A stretch of 64,000 nucleotides of DNA, taken from Mycobacterium montefiorense. GTDB taxonomy: Bacteria; Actinomycetota; Actinomycetes; Mycobacteriales; Mycobacteriaceae. The stretch covers positions 62,083-126,082 of the forward strand of contig NZ_BFCH01000011.1 of assembly GCF_003112775.1 (NCBI RefSeq), written 5' to 3'. Below the pieces are notes generated by a model. The model worked only from the letters and a program-made list of their open reading frames with translations. It had not been told where the DNA came from and did not search any database. This document shows, in pieces, positions 11,017 to 22,334 of this stretch (within the stretch, counting starts at the first letter, position 1; each line of letters begins with the position of its first letter). A program made the translations under genes and the position numbers.

Positions 11017-12119
11017 CCCAGCCGGGACATCCAGCCGTGAGTGTCGGCGAAGGTGCCACGCTGAATACCGGTCAGCGTGTCGCGCAACGCCATCGTGACT
11101 TCACCGGGCTGACCGTCGGCGATGGTGAACTCGCTGTCGGCGTACTTCACCCGCGCGACCGGTGTGATGACGGCGGCAGTGCCACAGGCGAATACCTCGG
11201 TGATCTCCCCCGAGGCGGCCTTCTTCTGCCACTCGTGGATATCGATCTTGCGCTCTTCTATGGTGAATCCGGCATCGAGCGCCAACTGCAGCAACGAATC
11301 CCGCGTGATGCCCGGCAGCAGTGAGCCGGACAGTTCCGGGGTGACCAGCCGCGAGGTGCCGCCGCTGCCGAGCACGAAGAACAGGTTCATGCCACCCATC
11401 TCTTCGACGAAGCGACGCTCGACGGCATCCAGCCAAACCACTTGGTCGCAACCGTTTTCCGCGGCTTCGGCCTGAGCCACCAGCGACGCGGCGTAGTTGC
11501 CGCCGAACTTGGCCGCGCCGGTACCGCCGGGGCAGGCTCGCACGTAATCCGTTGACACGTAGACGTCGACGGGGTTGATGCCGTTTTTGAAGTATGCGCC
11601 CGCCGGTGAACCGATCAGCAGGTACCGGTAGTGCTTGGCCGGCCGTACCCCCAATCCCGGCTCCGTCGCGAAGATGAACGGCCGCAGATACAGCGCCTCT
11701 TCGCCGCCCGCCCGCGGCACCCATGCGTTGTCGACAGCGATGAGCTGACGCAGGGATTCGAGGAAGAGCTCGTCGGGCAGCTTGGGGATCGCGATCCGCC
11801 GGGCCGACGAGCGCATCCGGGCGGCGTTGGCGTCCGGGCGAAATGACACCACCGAGCCGTCGGCCCAGCGGTATGCCTTGAGCCCCTCGAACACTTCTTG
11901 CGCGTAGTGCAGCACGATCGCCGACGGGTCGAGCTGAATCGGGCCATATGGAATGACCCGTGCGTCGTGCCAGCCCTGGCCCTCGTCGTAATCGACCGAA
12001 ACCATGTGGTCGGTGAAGAATTTGCCAAAGCCGGGGTCGGCCAGGATGGAGTCACGTTCTACGCCACTAGCGGGATTAGACGCGCGTTGAACGGTGAACT
12101 CGAGAAGGCCGCTCGTCAT
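11013..12119 (-). CDS. ilvE: Branched-chain amino-acid aminotransferase IlvE
   Basis: A 368-residue class IV PLP aminotransferase, identical in length to Rv2210c. It interconverts Leu, Ile and Val with their keto acids. Family features include [14 protein letters not shown] near residues 78-91 and the PLP-lysine region [26 protein letters not shown] and the C-terminal [13 protein letters not shown] are also present. It starts at ATG 12119 and is convergent with cobS and co-directional with gcvT upstream. Confidence 0.95.
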   Translation of the reverse strand: MTSGLLEFTVQRASNPASGVERDSILADPGFGKFFTDHMVSVDYDEGQGWHDARVIPYGPIQLDPSAIVLHYAQEVFEGLKAYRWADGSVVSFRPDANAARMRSSARRIAIPKLPDELFLESLRQLIAVDNAWVPRAGGEEALYLRPFIFATEPGLGVRPAKHYRYLLIGSPAGAYFKNGINPVDVYVSTDYVRACPGGTGAAKFGGNYAASLVAQAEAAENGCDQVVWLDAVERRFVEEMGGMNLFFVLGSGGTSRLVTPELSGSLLPGITRDSLLQLALDAGFTIEERKIDIHEWQKKAASGEITEVFACGTAAVITPVARVKYADSEFTIADGQPGEVTMALRDTLTGIQRGTFADTHGWMSRLG

Positions 12120-12174
12120 GCGGAGATTGTATATGCGCGTGCCAATGGCTTTTTGCCGCGTGAACGCGCGGCGG

Positions 12175-13278
12175 CTAGCGGGTTTTCAGCTCGACGAACG
12201 GCGGACGCACCACTTCGCATTCCGCAGCACGGCCACGCACGTCGACGGTGATTTGCTGACCGTCTTCCACGCCCGCGTCGGTGTCGATCAACGCGAGTGC
12301 GATGCCGGCCTGCACGGTCGGCGAAAACGTCCCGGACGTGGTGATCCCGACCGGCTTGTTCCCAGCGAGCACCGTCAGCCCGGGCCGCAAGACACCACGG
12401 CCCTGCATCCGCAAGCCCCGCAGCAGCCGTCGCGGCCCCGCCGACTTCTCGGACAGCAGCGCATTGCGACCGAAGAACGCGTCCTTCTTCCAGCCGATTG
12501 CCCAGCCGCAGCGGGCCTGCAGCGGCGAGATGTCGAGCGACAGTTCGTGGCCGTGCAGCGGGTAACCCATCTCGGTGCGCAGGGTGTCGCGGGCACCCAG
12601 GCCGGCCGGTTCGCCGCCCGCGTTCGACACCGCCGTCACCAGCGCGTCGAACACTACGCCCGCGGTGTCCCAGGGCGGCAGCAGTTCGTAGCCGTGCTCG
12701 CCGGTGTACCCGGTGCGGCAGACCCGCACCGGAACTCCCGAGAAGGAGGCGTCGGCGTAGGCCATGTAATCCATGTCGGTCGGCAGGCCCAGCTCGCCGA
12801 GCACATCGGTCGATCGCGGCCCCTGCACCGCAAGCACCGCGTAGGAGCGATGCTCGTTGGTGATCGTCAGGCCGGCGGGGGCGGCGGCCGCCAGCGCCTC
12901 GACCACTGCGGTGGTGTTGGCGGCATTGGGCACCAGAAAAATCTCGTCGTCGTCGACGTAGTAGGCGATCAGGTCGTCGATAACGCCACCGGATTCGGTG
13001 CAGCACAACGTGTATTGCGCCTTGCCCGGCGCGATCCGGCCCAGGTCGTTGGTCAGCGCGGAGTTGACGAACTGCGCGGCGCCCGGCCCGCGGATCAGCG
13101 CCTTACCGAGGTGACTGACGTCGAACAGACCCACCGCATTGCGCGTCGCGTTGTGCTCGCTGACGGTGCCGGCATACGACACCGGCATCAGCCAGCCGCC
13201 GAACTCGGCGAAATTGGCACCCAACTCGCGATGACGATCTTCCAGCGGTCCCTTGAGTGGCTCCGTCGCTGCGCTCAC
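12175..13278 (-). CDS. gcvT: Glycine cleavage system T protein (aminomethyltransferase)
   Basis: A 367-residue folate-dependent aminomethyltransferase of the glycine cleavage system. It carries [20 protein letters not shown] at the N-terminus, [11 protein letters not shown], and the catalytic-region [22 protein letters not shown] residues near the C-terminus complete the pattern. GTG 13278 is preferred because it places the conserved GPLEDRH 9 residues in. The upstream frame to 13305 has no clear ribosome site. It is divergent from the adenylate cyclase, only 44 bp away. Confidence 0.92.
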   Translation of the reverse strand: MSAATEPLKGPLEDRHRELGANFAEFGGWLMPVSYAGTVSEHNATRNAVGLFDVSHLGKALIRGPGAAQFVNSALTNDLGRIAPGKAQYTLCCTESGGVIDDLIAYYVDDDEIFLVPNAANTTAVVEALAAAAPAGLTITNEHRSYAVLAVQGPRSTDVLGELGLPTDMDYMAYADASFSGVPVRVCRTGYTGEHGYELLPPWDTAGVVFDALVTAVSNAGGEPAGLGARDTLRTEMGYPLHGHELSLDISPLQARCGWAIGWKKDAFFGRNALLSEKSAGPRRLLRGLRMQGRGVLRPGLTVLAGNKPVGITTSGTFSPTVQAGIALALIDTDAGVEDGQQITVDVRGRAAECEVVRPPFVELKTR

Positions 13279-13322
13279 GACGACCAACCCTAATCGGCTC
13301 CGCACCTGGCAGACTTCTGTAG

Positions 13323-14426
13323 GTGTCCGATTCGCCCGACTTCGAAGCGCTTGCGGCCGCCGGAATCGCGGATCCGCGCGAACGGGCCGACCTGATCAAG
13401 TATCTGGACGACCTCGGGTTCACCGTCGAGGAGATGGCCGAAGCCGAACTCCGCGGCCGGCTGTTCGGACTGGCCGGGGACGTTCTGTCGTGGTCGGGCC
13501 GGCCGATCTACACGTTGCAGACCGCGGCCGAGGAGCTCGGGATCACAGCCGACGAGGTCGCACGCGCCTGGGCTTTGCTCGGCCTCACCGTCGCCGGTCC
13601 CGAAGTTCCGGCGCTGAGCCAGGCCGACGTCGACGCCCTGGCCACCTGGCTCGCGATCAAGGTGGTGGTCGGCCAGGACGGCGCATTGGGACTGTTGCGG
13701 GTGCTGGGGGCCGCGATGGCCAGGCTGGCTGAAGCCGAGTCGACGATGATCCGTGCCGGAACGCCGGACATCCAGATGACCCACACCCGTGACGAACTCG
13801 CCACTGCGCAGGCATATCGCTCGGTCGCCGAGTTCGTCCCCCGGATCGGGGCGCTGATCGACATCGTGCACCGCCACCATCTGTCCAGTGCTCGCACCCA
13901 CTTCGAGGGTGTCCTTCGCGACACCTCGGCCTCCGTGGTGTGCGGTGTCGGTTTTGCGGATCTTTCCGGCTTCACCGCGTTGACTCAGGCACTGACGCCG
14001 GCGCAGTTGTCGCATTTGCTCAACGAATTTGCCGGCACCGTCTCCGACGTGGTGCATGCGGACGGCGGCCGGGTGATCAAGTTCATCGGCGACGAGGTGA
14101 TGTGGGTGAGCTCGTCGCCCCGGCAACTGGTGCGGGCGGCGGTTGATCTCGTCGAGCACCCCAAGGCGCGCGAGGAAGGACTCCAGGTGCGCGCCGGCCT
14201 CGCCTACGGCACGGTCGTGGCCATCAACGGCGACTACTTCGGCAACCCGGTCAACCTGGCCGCCCGACTCGTGGCGGCGGCGACGCCGGAACAGATCCTG
14301 GCCACACCCGCACTGCGTGACGAGCTGCCCGACTGGCCCGCCGTCGCCTATGGCCCGTTGACCCTCAAAGGGTTTGAGGACCCGGTGACCGCGTTCGACC
14401 TACACGCCCGGACGCTGCCGAGCTAA
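13323..14426 (+). CDS. Class III adenylate cyclase (Rv2212-like)
   Basis: A 367-residue protein. The N-terminal about 190 residues form the regulatory helical domain shared with Rv1264/Rv2212. The C-terminal catalytic domain starts at [17 protein letters not shown] with the first metal Asp. The second metal Asp is in [11 protein letters not shown], and the dimer-interface/substrate stretch is [25 protein letters not shown]. It makes cAMP as a homodimer. In M. tuberculosis the relatives respond to pH or fatty acids through the N-terminal domain. Start is GTG 13323. Confidence 0.92.
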   Translation: MSDSPDFEALAAAGIADPRERADLIKYLDDLGFTVEEMAEAELRGRLFGLAGDVLSWSGRPIYTLQTAAEELGITADEVARAWALLGLTVAGPEVPALSQADVDALATWLAIKVVVGQDGALGLLRVLGAAMARLAEAESTMIRAGTPDIQMTHTRDELATAQAYRSVAEFVPRIGALIDIVHRHHLSSARTHFEGVLRDTSASVVCGVGFADLSGFTALTQALTPAQLSHLLNEFAGTVSDVVHADGGRVIKFIGDEVMWVSSSPRQLVRAAVDLVEHPKAREEGLQVRAGLAYGTVVAINGDYFGNPVNLAARLVAAATPEQILATPALRDELPDWPAVAYGPLTLKGFEDPVTAFDLHARTLPS

Positions 14427-14457
14427 GGACCACTCCCGGTGACTAGGGTGACTACGC

Positions 14458-16017
14458 GTGAGTACCGAACCGGGATACCAGGCTCCTTCCGTCACTGTCG
14501 CCGCGTCGCTGCCGAAACGTGCTGCGGGATCGTCGGTGTTACTCGTGCCGGTCGTCTCGACCGGTGACGAAGACCGGCCGGGCGCGACGCTGCTGGCCGC
14601 AGAGCCCTTCCTGTCCGCCGAGGCGGTCGCCGAGATAGAAGCCGGCCTGCGGGCGCTGGACGCGACCGGCGGCAGCGAGCAGGCGCACCGCCTGGTGGTG
14701 CCGTCACTTCCGGTCGCCAGCGTGCTCACGATCGGCCTGGGCAAGTCGCGATCCGAATGGCCCGCCGACACCATCCGGCGTGCCGCCGGGGTGGCCGCAC
14801 GCTCGCTGAGCGGAGCCGAAACCGTGATCACCACCCTGGGCGAGCTGCCCGGTGAAGATGTCGCCGCCGCCGCGGTCGAGGGACTGATCCTGGGCAGCTA
14901 CCGGTTCACCGCTTTCCGCAGCGGCAAGACCGCGCCCAAAGACAAAGGGCTGAGCAAGATCACCGTGCTGGCCTCGGAAAAAGTCGGGGCTAAGGAAGCC
15001 AAGAAGCAGAGCGCGCACGGTGCGGCCGTCGCCACCGCCGTCGCCACCGCGCGCGACTTCGTCAACACCCCACCCAGTCACCTCTTCCCCGCCGAATTCG
15101 CCAAGCGGGCAAGGGCTTTGGGCGAATCCGTTGGCCTCGAGGTGGAAGTGCTCGACGATAAGGCACTGCAAAAGGGTGGCTACGGCGGGATCGTCGGCGT
15201 CGGGCAGGGCTCGTCGCGGCCACCGCGGCTGGTGCGGTTGATCCATCACGGTTCGAAGCTGGCCAAGAAACCCAAGCAGGCCCGCAAGGTTGCGCTGGTC
15301 GGCAAGGGCGTCACGTTCGACACCGGCGGCATCTCGATCAAACCGGCTGCCTCGATGCACAACATGACCTCGGACATGGGCGGTGCCGCCGCGGTGGTCG
15401 CCACCGTCACGCTGGCCGCGCAGCTCGGGCTGCCGATCGACGTGATCGCCACGGTGCCGATGGCCGAGAACATGCCGTCGGGGACTGCGCAGCGGCCGGG
15501 CGACGTGCTGACGCAGTACGGCGGAATCACCGTCGAGGTGCAGAACACCGACGCCGAGGGCCGACTCATCCTGGCCGACGCCATCGTGCGGGCGTGCGAG
15601 GACAACCCCGACTATCTGATCGAGACGTCGACGCTGACCGGCGCCCAGACGGTGGCGCTGGGCGCCCGCATCCCCGGGGTGATGGGCAGCGACGAGTTCC
15701 GCGACCGGGTCGCCGCGATCTCGCAGCGGGTCGGCGAGAACGGCTGGCCGATGCCGCTGCCCGATGAGCTCAAGGACGACCTGAAGTCGACGGTGGCCGA
15801 CCTGTCCAACATCAGCGGGCAGCGCTTCGCCGGCATGCTGGTGGCCGGGGTGTTCCTGCGCGAGTTCGTCGCCGACGGGGTGGACTGGGCGCACATCGAC
15901 GTGGCCGGCCCGGCCTACAACACCGGCGGCCCGTGGGGGTACTCGCCGAAGGGGTCCACCGGTGTGCCGACCCGGACAATGTTCGCGGTGCTCGAAGACA
16001 TCGCCGAGAACGGCTGA
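14458..16017 (+). CDS. pepB: Leucyl aminopeptidase (M17 family)
   Basis: A 519-residue cytosolic metallo-aminopeptidase (Rv2213 is 515). The C-terminal catalytic domain carries [15 protein letters not shown], with metal and substrate residues, and the M17 signature [13 protein letters not shown]. An N-terminal macro-type domain precedes it. It releases N-terminal amino acids using two metal ions as a hexamer. Start is GTG 14458, 31 bp after the cyclase stop. It is convergent with ephD (6-bp gap). Confidence 0.95.
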   Translation: MSTEPGYQAPSVTVAASLPKRAAGSSVLLVPVVSTGDEDRPGATLLAAEPFLSAEAVAEIEAGLRALDATGGSEQAHRLVVPSLPVASVLTIGLGKSRSEWPADTIRRAAGVAARSLSGAETVITTLGELPGEDVAAAAVEGLILGSYRFTAFRSGKTAPKDKGLSKITVLASEKVGAKEAKKQSAHGAAVATAVATARDFVNTPPSHLFPAEFAKRARALGESVGLEVEVLDDKALQKGGYGGIVGVGQGSSRPPRLVRLIHHGSKLAKKPKQARKVALVGKGVTFDTGGISIKPAASMHNMTSDMGGAAAVVATVTLAAQLGLPIDVIATVPMAENMPSGTAQRPGDVLTQYGGITVEVQNTDAEGRLILADAIVRACEDNPDYLIETSTLTGAQTVALGARIPGVMGSDEFRDRVAAISQRVGENGWPMPLPDELKDDLKSTVADLSNISGQRFAGMLVAGVFLREFVADGVDWAHIDVAGPAYNTGGPWGYSPKGSTGVPTRTMFAVLEDIAENG

Positions 16018-16023
16018 GCCTGC

Positions 16024-17799
16024 CTAGATCACCCGGAACCGCGCTGTGCTGCGCAGTGCCTGCGGCAGCAGCCGCGAAACACCATAGAGCGCATAGGCTT
16101 CCGGCGCCACCGGGCGAATCGGCTTGTTTTTCTGGACCGCCGACAAGATTGCGTCGGCGACCTTTTCGGGCCCGTACCGACGCAGTGCGAACATCTTGCC
16201 CAGCTGACCTCGCCGACCGTCGACCTGCCCGTCCTGTTTGCCGGAGGGCGCGTCGAACCGGGTGGCGTTGATGATGTTCGTATCGATGACGCCGGGGCAG
16301 ATCGTGGTCAGCCCCACGTTGGCGGCGTCGAGTTCGGCGCGCAGGCAGTCGGAGAACATGTAGGTCGCCGCCTTGGACGTGCAGTAGGCGTTCAGCGACT
16401 GCAGCGGGGCGTAGGCAGCCATCGACGACACGTTGACGATGTGCCCGCCGGTGCCCCGCTCGACCAGGCGCCGCCCGAACGCCCGGCTGCCGTTGACGAC
16501 GCCGCCGAGATTGACGTCGAGCACCCGGTCGAACTGTTCGGCAGGGGTGTCGAAGAACTGCCCCGCCTGCCCAATGCCCGCGTTGTTGACCACGATGTCG
16601 GGCACGCCGTGTTCGGTGCTGACCCGTTCGGCGAACGTTTCGACTGCGGCGGTGTCCGACACGTCGAGGACGTAAGCGTGCGCGACGCCGCCCCGCGCGG
16701 TGATCGCGGCAGCAGTCTCCTTGACCGCGGCTTCGTCGATATCGCTGACGACCAGCTCGGCGCCCTCCCGGGCGAAGGCGTAGGCGGTCTCGCGCCCGAT
16801 TCCGCTGCCGGCGCCGGTGACCGACACCAGGGTGTCGCCGAACGCCCCGCGGGGACGGCCTATCTGCGCGCGCAGCAGCGCCCGGCTGGGCGGTTTGCCG
16901 TCGGCCAGGTCGGCGAACTCGTGCACCGCGGCCGCCATCACCTGCGGGTGCGACATCGGCGAAAAATGACCGGCCCTGATGTCGCGCCGCCACAGCCGCG
17001 GCACCCACCGTGCCGTCTCGTCGTAGCCGTACGGCCGGACGTATTTGTCGCGGGTGTTGACGATCAGCTGCACCGGCACATCGACGACGTGGATAGCCTG
17101 GCCCCGCTCGGAGAACGAACGAAAGTAGTTGGCGGGATAGGTTTTAACCGAGCTGGCCGCATCCGCGGCGATGCTCGCGGAGTGATGGATCTGCTCATCG
17201 GGAATATTATCGACGACGCTGCGCCGCACCGCGCGCGCCGAGAATGCGGCCCGAATCAGCAGCGGAGCCAGCACCGGGATCGAGAAGAAGACCATGTAGG
17301 TCAGCCGCAGCGCCTGACTGATCGAGCGGGCAAACCTGCGCGGGCGCCACGGTTGACGCAGACCACTGAAGATGTATTCGACCAGTTGCTGCTGGCTCGG
17401 CCCGGACACCGACGTGAACGAGGCAACCCGGTCGCCGGCACCAGGCCGTTTCAGGTACTCCCAGATGCCCACCGAACCCCAGTCGTGGGCCAGCACGTGC
17501 ACCGGCTGGCCGGAGCTCAGTTCGCTTGTCACCGCCGCGAAGTCGTCGGCGAAGTGCGCCATCGTGTACGCCGAGACCGCCTTGGGCGCCCCCGACAGCC
17601 CGACTCCGCGGTTGTCGTAGCGCAGGATCCGGAACCGCTGCTCCAGCTGCGGCACGACGCCGTCCCACAGCACGTGCGAGTCCGGCCACCCGTGTACCAG
17701 CACGACCGTGGGGCCGTCGGGGTTGCCTTCTTCGTAGACCGCGATCCGGACACCGTCCGCACTGTCGACGAACTTCTGGGGTGCCTGTGTTGTCGGCAT
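16024..17799 (-). CDS. ephD: EphD: alpha/beta hydrolase fused to short-chain dehydrogenase
   Basis: A 591-residue two-domain protein (Rv2214c is 592). Residues about 10-290 are an epoxide-hydrolase-like alpha/beta hydrolase with VLVHGWPDSHVLWD and the nucleophile region HDWGSVG. Residues about 325-590 are a classical SDR with TGAGSGIGRE, NNAGIG and the Y-x3-K pair in YCTSKAA. In M. tuberculosis, EphD has been linked to processing of epoxy-mycolates. Start ATG 17799 (MPTTQAPQKF) follows GGGGAGGCGGAGG. An upstream frame to 17928 is not favoured. Confidence 0.93.
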   Translation of the reverse strand: MPTTQAPQKFVDSADGVRIAVYEEGNPDGPTVVLVHGWPDSHVLWDGVVPQLEQRFRILRYDNRGVGLSGAPKAVSAYTMAHFADDFAAVTSELSSGQPVHVLAHDWGSVGIWEYLKRPGAGDRVASFTSVSGPSQQQLVEYIFSGLRQPWRPRRFARSISQALRLTYMVFFSIPVLAPLLIRAAFSARAVRRSVVDNIPDEQIHHSASIAADAASSVKTYPANYFRSFSERGQAIHVVDVPVQLIVNTRDKYVRPYGYDETARWVPRLWRRDIRAGHFSPMSHPQVMAAAVHEFADLADGKPPSRALLRAQIGRPRGAFGDTLVSVTGAGSGIGRETAYAFAREGAELVVSDIDEAAVKETAAAITARGGVAHAYVLDVSDTAAVETFAERVSTEHGVPDIVVNNAGIGQAGQFFDTPAEQFDRVLDVNLGGVVNGSRAFGRRLVERGTGGHIVNVSSMAAYAPLQSLNAYCTSKAATYMFSDCLRAELDAANVGLTTICPGVIDTNIINATRFDAPSGKQDGQVDGRRGQLGKMFALRRYGPEKVADAILSAVQKNKPIRPVAPEAYALYGVSRLLPQALRSTARFRVI

Positions 17800-17906
17800 T
17801 GAACCTCCGCCTCCCCGCGGTTTCGCTCTGACTACCAGCGGCCACACTATGGCGAGCCGGGTCAGCCCTGGCTGTGTGCCGACGCAGAGGCAATGACAGG
17901 ATAGTT

Positions 17907-17916
17907 TTGACGTCAA
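17907..17916. promoter_or_regulatory. 10-bp palindrome upstream of ephD/dlaT
   Basis: TTGACGTCAA is a perfect palindrome in the 192-bp divergent region. It lies 108 bp upstream of the ephD ATG and 76 bp upstream of the dlaT ATG. It could be a regulator site. TTGACG within it also fits a -35 element. Confidence 0.3.
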
Positions 17917-17924
17917 CTTCCAGT

Positions 17925-17936
17925 ACACCGCGGTGT
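17925..17936. promoter_or_regulatory. 12-bp palindrome upstream of ephD/dlaT
   Basis: ACACCGCGGTGT is perfectly self-complementary and lies 8 bp from the TTGACGTCAA palindrome. Two adjacent palindromes in a divergent promoter suggest operator sites. The cognate regulator is unknown. Confidence 0.35.
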
Positions 17937-17991
17937 GGTAAGTCAGATGTCGACCTGCGCCGGCCCACGAGCAATCGAGGAGTCAAAAGAG

Positions 17992-19803
17992 ATGGCCTTC
18001 TCTGTCCAGATGCCGGCACTCGGTGAGAGCGTCACCGAGGGGACGGTCACCCGCTGGCTCAAGCAGGAAGGTGACACGGTCGAACTCGACGAACCGCTCG
18101 TCGAGGTGTCGACCGACAAGGTCGATACCGAAATCCCGTCGCCTGCGGCCGGTGTGCTGACAAAGATCGTCGCCCAGGAGGACGACACCGTCGAGGTCGG
18201 CGGTGAGCTGGCCGTCATCGGCGACTCCGCCGCGGACGGCGCCCCCGCGGCGCCCGCCCAGACGCCCAGCCAGCCGGCGGCCGAATCCGCACCGCCGCCG
18301 GAGCCCGAGCCCGCTCCCGCCGCACCGGCCCAACCGGAGCCCGAGCGTCAGCCCGAGCCCGCGGCGCAGGCCGCACCGGCGAGTTCCGGCGCGGGCAGTG
18401 CGACGCCGGTGCTGATGCCCGAACTCGGCGAGTCGGTCACCGAGGGCACCGTGACTCGCTGGCTCAAGAAGGTCGGCGATTCGGTTCAGGTCGACGAAGC
18501 GTTGGTGGAGGTGTCCACCGACAAGGTCGACACCGAGATTCCGTCACCGGTGGCCGGCGTGCTTCTCAGCATCACCGCCGACGAGGACGACATCGTGGCG
18601 GTCGGCGGCGAACTGGCCCGGATCGGCTCCGGTTCCGCCGCTCCGTCCGCTCCGCCGCCGCCCGCGCCGAAACCGGAGCCCACGCCCGAACCGGCACCTC
18701 AGCCCAGGGTCGAGGCTTCACCGGCGCCCGCCGCCAAACCCGCTCCTGCACCCGAGCCCGCGCCGCAACCCAAGGCCGGTGCCGCACCGGCTGCTGCGGC
18801 ACCGGCGCCGAAAGCCGAACCGGCACCGCCGGCGGCAGCCCAGGGTGACGGCGCTCCGTACGTGACCCCGCTGGTGCGCAAGCTCGCCACCGAAAACAAC
18901 ATCGACCTTTCCCAGTTGAAGGGCACCGGTGTCGGTGGCCGCATCCGCAAGCAGGACGTGCTGGCCGCCGCGCAGCAGAAGCAGGAAGCCGCGAAGGCGC
19001 CCGCTGCCGCCGCACCGGGTACCGCCGCGCCGGCTGCCAAGGCCGCGGCGGCACCGACGCAGGCTCCCGCCCTGGCCCACCTGCGCGGCACCACGCAGAA
19101 GGCCAACCGCATCCGCCAGATCACCGCGAAGAAGACGCGCGAATCCTTGCAGGCCACCGCGCAGCTCACTCAGACCCACGAGGTCGACATGACCAAGATC
19201 GTGGGGCTGCGGGCCCGAGCCAAGACGGCGTTCGCTGAGCGCGAGGGCGTGAATCTGACCTACCTGCCGTTCATCGCCAAGGCGGTGATCGACGCGCTGA
19301 AGACGCACCCCAACGTCAACGCCAGCTACAACGAGGACTCGAAAGAGATCACCTACTACGACGCCGAGCACCTCGGCTTCGCCGTCGACACCGATCAGGG
19401 CCTGCTCTCCCCCGTGATCCACAATGCCGGCGACCTGTCGCTGGCCGGGCTGGCCCGCGCGATCGCCGACATCGCCGAGCGCGCCCGGTCGGGCAACCTG
19501 AAGCCCGACGAGTTGTCCGGTGGCACCTTCACCATCACCAACATCGGCAGCCAGGGCGCCTTGTTCGACACCCCGATCCTGGTTCCGCCGCAGGCCGCCA
19601 TGCTGGGCACCGGCGCGATCGTCAAGCGGCCGCGCGTGGTGGTTGACGACAGCGGCAACGAGTCGATCGGGGTGCGCTCGATTTGCTACCTACCGCTGAC
19701 CTACGACCATCGGCTGATCGACGGGGCCGACGCCGGACGATTCCTCACCACGGTCAAGCATCGGCTTGAAGAGGGAGCGTTCGAGGCCGACTTAGGGCTT
19801 TAG
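17992..19803 (+). CDS. dlaT: Dihydrolipoamide acyltransferase DlaT (E2)
   Basis: A 603-residue E2 subunit of pyruvate dehydrogenase. In M. tuberculosis it also serves the peroxynitrite reductase/peroxidase system (Rv2215, 553 aa). Two lipoyl domains each carry TDKVDTE, with lipoylated lysines at K43 and K178. They are joined by Ala/Pro/Glu-rich linkers. Next is a subunit-binding domain ([20 protein letters not shown]), then the acyltransferase core ending in [13 protein letters not shown] with the catalytic His and Asp. Start ATG 17992 follows GAGGAGTCAAAAGAG. The extra 50 residues relative to H37Rv appear to be mostly linker. LipB and LipA, which lipoylate it, are encoded 2-4 kb downstream. 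Confidence 0.95.
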   Translation: MAFSVQMPALGESVTEGTVTRWLKQEGDTVELDEPLVEVSTDKVDTEIPSPAAGVLTKIVAQEDDTVEVGGELAVIGDSAADGAPAAPAQTPSQPAAESAPPPEPEPAPAAPAQPEPERQPEPAAQAAPASSGAGSATPVLMPELGESVTEGTVTRWLKKVGDSVQVDEALVEVSTDKVDTEIPSPVAGVLLSITADEDDIVAVGGELARIGSGSAAPSAPPPPAPKPEPTPEPAPQPRVEASPAPAAKPAPAPEPAPQPKAGAAPAAAAPAPKAEPAPPAAAQGDGAPYVTPLVRKLATENNIDLSQLKGTGVGGRIRKQDVLAAAQQKQEAAKAPAAAAPGTAAPAAKAAAAPTQAPALAHLRGTTQKANRIRQITAKKTRESLQATAQLTQTHEVDMTKIVGLRARAKTAFAEREGVNLTYLPFIAKAVIDALKTHPNVNASYNEDSKEITYYDAEHLGFAVDTDQGLLSPVIHNAGDLSLAGLARAIADIAERARSGNLKPDELSGGTFTITNIGSQGALFDTPILVPPQAAMLGTGAIVKRPRVVVDDSGNESIGVRSICYLPLTYDHRLIDGADAGRFLTTVKHRLEEGAFEADLGL

Positions 19804-19810
19804 AAGGGGC

Positions 19811-20731
19811 TTGAGCAAATTGGCCAAGCCCGTCATCGCGATCGCGGGCTCGTCGGGCCTGATCGGCTCCGCCGTGGCTGCCGCCCTGCGCGCCGCCGAC
19901 CATCGGGTGCTGCGCATCGTGCGTCGGACACCGTCGAACTCAGATGAACTGCACTGGAATCCAGAAAGCGGCGATTTCGATGCCGAGGCACTCACCGAGG
20001 TCGACACCGTCGTCAACCTGTGCGGCGTCAACGTCGGCCGGCGCCGGTGGTCGGGAGCCTTCAAGCAGAGCCTGCGCGACAGCCGCATCGCTCCGACGGA
20101 GGTGCTGGCCAGCGCGGTCGCCGACGCCGGCGTCCAGACGCTGATCAACGCCAGCGCGGTCGGTTTCTACGGGAACACCAGAGACCGCGTGGTCGACGAA
20201 AATGATGGGGCCGGAACGGGTTTCCTAGCCCGACTCTGCGAGGACTGGGAGGCTGCGACGCTGCCGGCTCAATTCGGCGGTACCCGGGTGGTGCTGGCCC
20301 GCACCGGCCTGGTGATGGCCGCGGCCGGCGGCGCGTTGCGCCGGATGCGACCGTTGTTCTCGGTGGGCCTCGGTGCCCGGCTGGGCAGTGGCCGTCAGTA
20401 CATGTCGTGGATCAGCCTGGAAGACGAGGTGCGGGCCTTGCTGTTCGCGATCGCGCACCCGACGCTGTCCGGCCCGGTGAATATGACCGGACCCGCGCCC
20501 GTCACCAACGCCGAGTTCACCACGGCCTTAGGCAGCGCGATCAACCGTCCGACCCCGATGATGCTGCCTGCCTTCGCGGTGCGGGCCGCGTTCGGCGAAT
20601 TCGCCGACGAGGGGCTGCTGACCGGTCAGCGGGCCATCCCGTCCGCGCTGGAGCGCGCCGGTTTTCAGTTCCACCACAACACAATTGGCGAGGCGCTCGG
20701 CTACGCCACCGCCCGGCGAGATCAGGACTAG
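19811..20731 (+). CDS. TIGR01777-type NAD(P)-binding epimerase (Rv2216-like)
   Basis: A 306-residue Rossmann protein of the SDR39U1/YfcH family. It opens with [15 protein letters not shown] and carries [28 protein letters not shown] and [18 protein letters not shown], all typical of the family. The substrate is unknown. A TTG at 19811 or one at 19823 can serve as start. The latter gives 302 residues, close to Rv2216 (301). It lies 7 bp downstream of dlaT and is likely co-transcribed. Confidence 0.85.
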   Translation: MSKLAKPVIAIAGSSGLIGSAVAAALRAADHRVLRIVRRTPSNSDELHWNPESGDFDAEALTEVDTVVNLCGVNVGRRRWSGAFKQSLRDSRIAPTEVLASAVADAGVQTLINASAVGFYGNTRDRVVDENDGAGTGFLARLCEDWEAATLPAQFGGTRVVLARTGLVMAAAGGALRRMRPLFSVGLGARLGSGRQYMSWISLEDEVRALLFAIAHPTLSGPVNMTGPAPVTNAEFTTALGSAINRPTPMMLPAFAVRAAFGEFADEGLLTGQRAIPSALERAGFQFHHNTIGEALGYATARRDQD

Positions 20732-20733
20732 AC

Positions 20734-21633
20734 ATGTATTTGATTACCGGTGCGGGCGGCGGCATTGGCGGCGTAAGTCGCATGGTGGTCGAAGAGTTGC
20801 GCTCGCGCGGTGAGCAGGTGCGCGCCATGGTGCACCGCGATGACGAACGAGCCGACGCGCTGCGCGCGTTGGGCGCCGAGGTGGTGGTCGGCGACCTGAC
20901 CGAACCGCGCGACGTCGTCGACGCGATGGCCGGAGTCGACCGGATGTTCTTCTCGATGAGCGTCTCGCCCGACTACCTGCAGGCGACGGCGGTGGTGTGC
21001 GCGGCGGCGCTGGAATCTGGTCGGCTCGAAGTGATTGTGAACATGTCGCAAATGACGGTGTCGCAGATGACGCTGACGAGCACCGACGAATCTCGTCAGC
21101 ATCGCCTGCACTGGCTCGCTGAGCGGGTGACGAATTGGTCGGGCGTGCCGGCAGTGCACATCCGGCCGACGACGTTTTTGGACAACCCGATCTTCACCGC
21201 CCTGGCCGCGCCCGCCTTGCGGGAACGGAATGTCTTGCAGCTGCCGTTCGGGACCGGCCGGACCTCGCCGATCGCCGCCAGCGACGTGGCCCGCGTGGTT
21301 GCCGCGGTGCTGCTGAATCCGGCGGATCGCATCGGCGCTGTCTACGAGTTGACCGGCCCGGCAAGTCTGGACATCGACGAGCTGGCCGCCCAGTACGCCC
21401 GCGCTTTGCACCGCCCGATCACCGGCGCCGACGTCGCGCACGACACCTGGGTCAAGGAGGTTCTGCAACCCCTGGGCCTTCCCGCACACGTCGCACAACA
21501 CCTCGCGACAATGGCGAAGTTGCACCGCGCGGGCCGCTACGACCGGTCCACCGACGACGTCCGGCAGATCACCGGCCAACCCGCGTTGAGCGTCGAGCAG
21601 TACGTCGCGGCGAATCCACAGCTGTTCGCGTAG
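20734..21633 (+). CDS. NmrA-like NAD(P)-binding protein
   Basis: A 299-residue atypical SDR of the NmrA/HSCARG type. It begins [26 protein letters not shown]. It continues with [33 protein letters not shown] features and [10 protein letters not shown] in the middle. The catalytic Tyr-x3-Lys of classical SDRs is not evident, so it may be a redox sensor or a quinone/isoflavone-reductase-like enzyme. It starts 2 bp after the preceding stop. H37Rv has no gene at this place between Rv2216 and lipB, so it is an insertion in the lipoate block. Confidence 0.8.
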   Translation: MYLITGAGGGIGGVSRMVVEELRSRGEQVRAMVHRDDERADALRALGAEVVVGDLTEPRDVVDAMAGVDRMFFSMSVSPDYLQATAVVCAAALESGRLEVIVNMSQMTVSQMTLTSTDESRQHRLHWLAERVTNWSGVPAVHIRPTTFLDNPIFTALAAPALRERNVLQLPFGTGRTSPIAASDVARVVAAVLLNPADRIGAVYELTGPASLDIDELAAQYARALHRPITGADVAHDTWVKEVLQPLGLPAHVAQHLATMAKLHRAGRYDRSTDDVRQITGQPALSVEQYVAANPQLFA

Positions 21634-21647
21634 CGTTGACCAGCGTG

Positions 21648-22334
21648 ATGAGCTCCATCCGGTCGCAGACCACCGCGATCGACGTCCGTCAGCTGGGAAC
21701 CGTCGAATACCGCACCGCCTGGGAACTCCAGCGTGATCTGGCCGACACCAGGGTGGCCGGCGGCAACGACACGCTGCTCCTGCTGGAGCACCCCGCGGTC
21801 TATACCGCCGGACGGCGCACTGAGCCGCACGAACGACCGGTGGACGGCACTCCAGTCGTCGACACCGACCGCGGCGGCAAAATCACCTGGCACGGTCCCG
21901 GACAGCTGGTCGGCTACCCGATCATCGGCCTGGGCGAACCCCTCGATGTGCTCAATTATGTCCGGCGCCTTGAGGAATCGCTGATCAAGGTGTGTCGCGA
22001 TCTGGGCCTGGACGCGGGCCGGATCGACGGCCGCTCCGGTGTTTGGCTACCCGGCCGGCCGGCGCGCAAGATCGCCGCGATCGGAGTACGGGTGTCGCGG
22101 GCCACCACGCTGCACGGCTTCGCACTGAACTGTGACTGCGACTTGGCCGCGTACTCCTCGATCGTGCCCTGCGGCATCACCGATGCCGGAGTGACGTCGT
22201 GCTCCGCCGAATTGCGGCGCACCGTCACCGTCGACGAGGTCCGCGCGGCCGTCGCCGAGGCGGTGTGCGATGCCCTCGACGGCGTCTTGCCGGTGCGGGA
22301 GCACGACGCCGCCCGCGTAGCATCAGCGATGTGA
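21648..22334 (+). CDS. lipB: Octanoyl-[ACP]:protein octanoyltransferase LipB
   Basis: A 228-residue enzyme that moves octanoate from acyl carrier protein to lipoyl domains. The catalytic dyad is visible as K141 in [10 protein letters not shown] and C175 in IVPCGI, matching K142/C176 of the M. tuberculosis enzyme. [17 protein letters not shown] is the conserved central motif. ATG 21648 or the adjacent GTG 21645 is the start. The stop overlaps the lipA GTG by 4 bp. Confidence 0.95.
   Translation: MSSIRSQTTAIDVRQLGTVEYRTAWELQRDLADTRVAGGNDTLLLLEHPAVYTAGRRTEPHERPVDGTPVVDTDRGGKITWHGPGQLVGYPIIGLGEPLDVLNYVRRLEESLIKVCRDLGLDAGRIDGRSGVWLPGRPARKIAAIGVRVSRATTLHGFALNCDCDLAAYSSIVPCGITDAGVTSCSAELRRTVTVDEVRAAVAEAVCDALDGVLPVREHDAARVASAM

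Noticed and set aside
12094..13293. 399-residue open frame antisense to gcvT
   Set aside because: Shadow of gcvT; no recognisable protein features.
11017..13322. Search for a glycine or cobalamin riboswitch near gcvT and the cob genes
   Set aside because: Intergenic spaces are too short (44 bp upstream of gcvT, overlaps within cobU-T-S), and no riboswitch core was recognised.
16441..17802. 453-residue open frame antisense to ephD
   Set aside because: No domain or signal; composition is that of an antisense shadow, and ephD is clearly coding.
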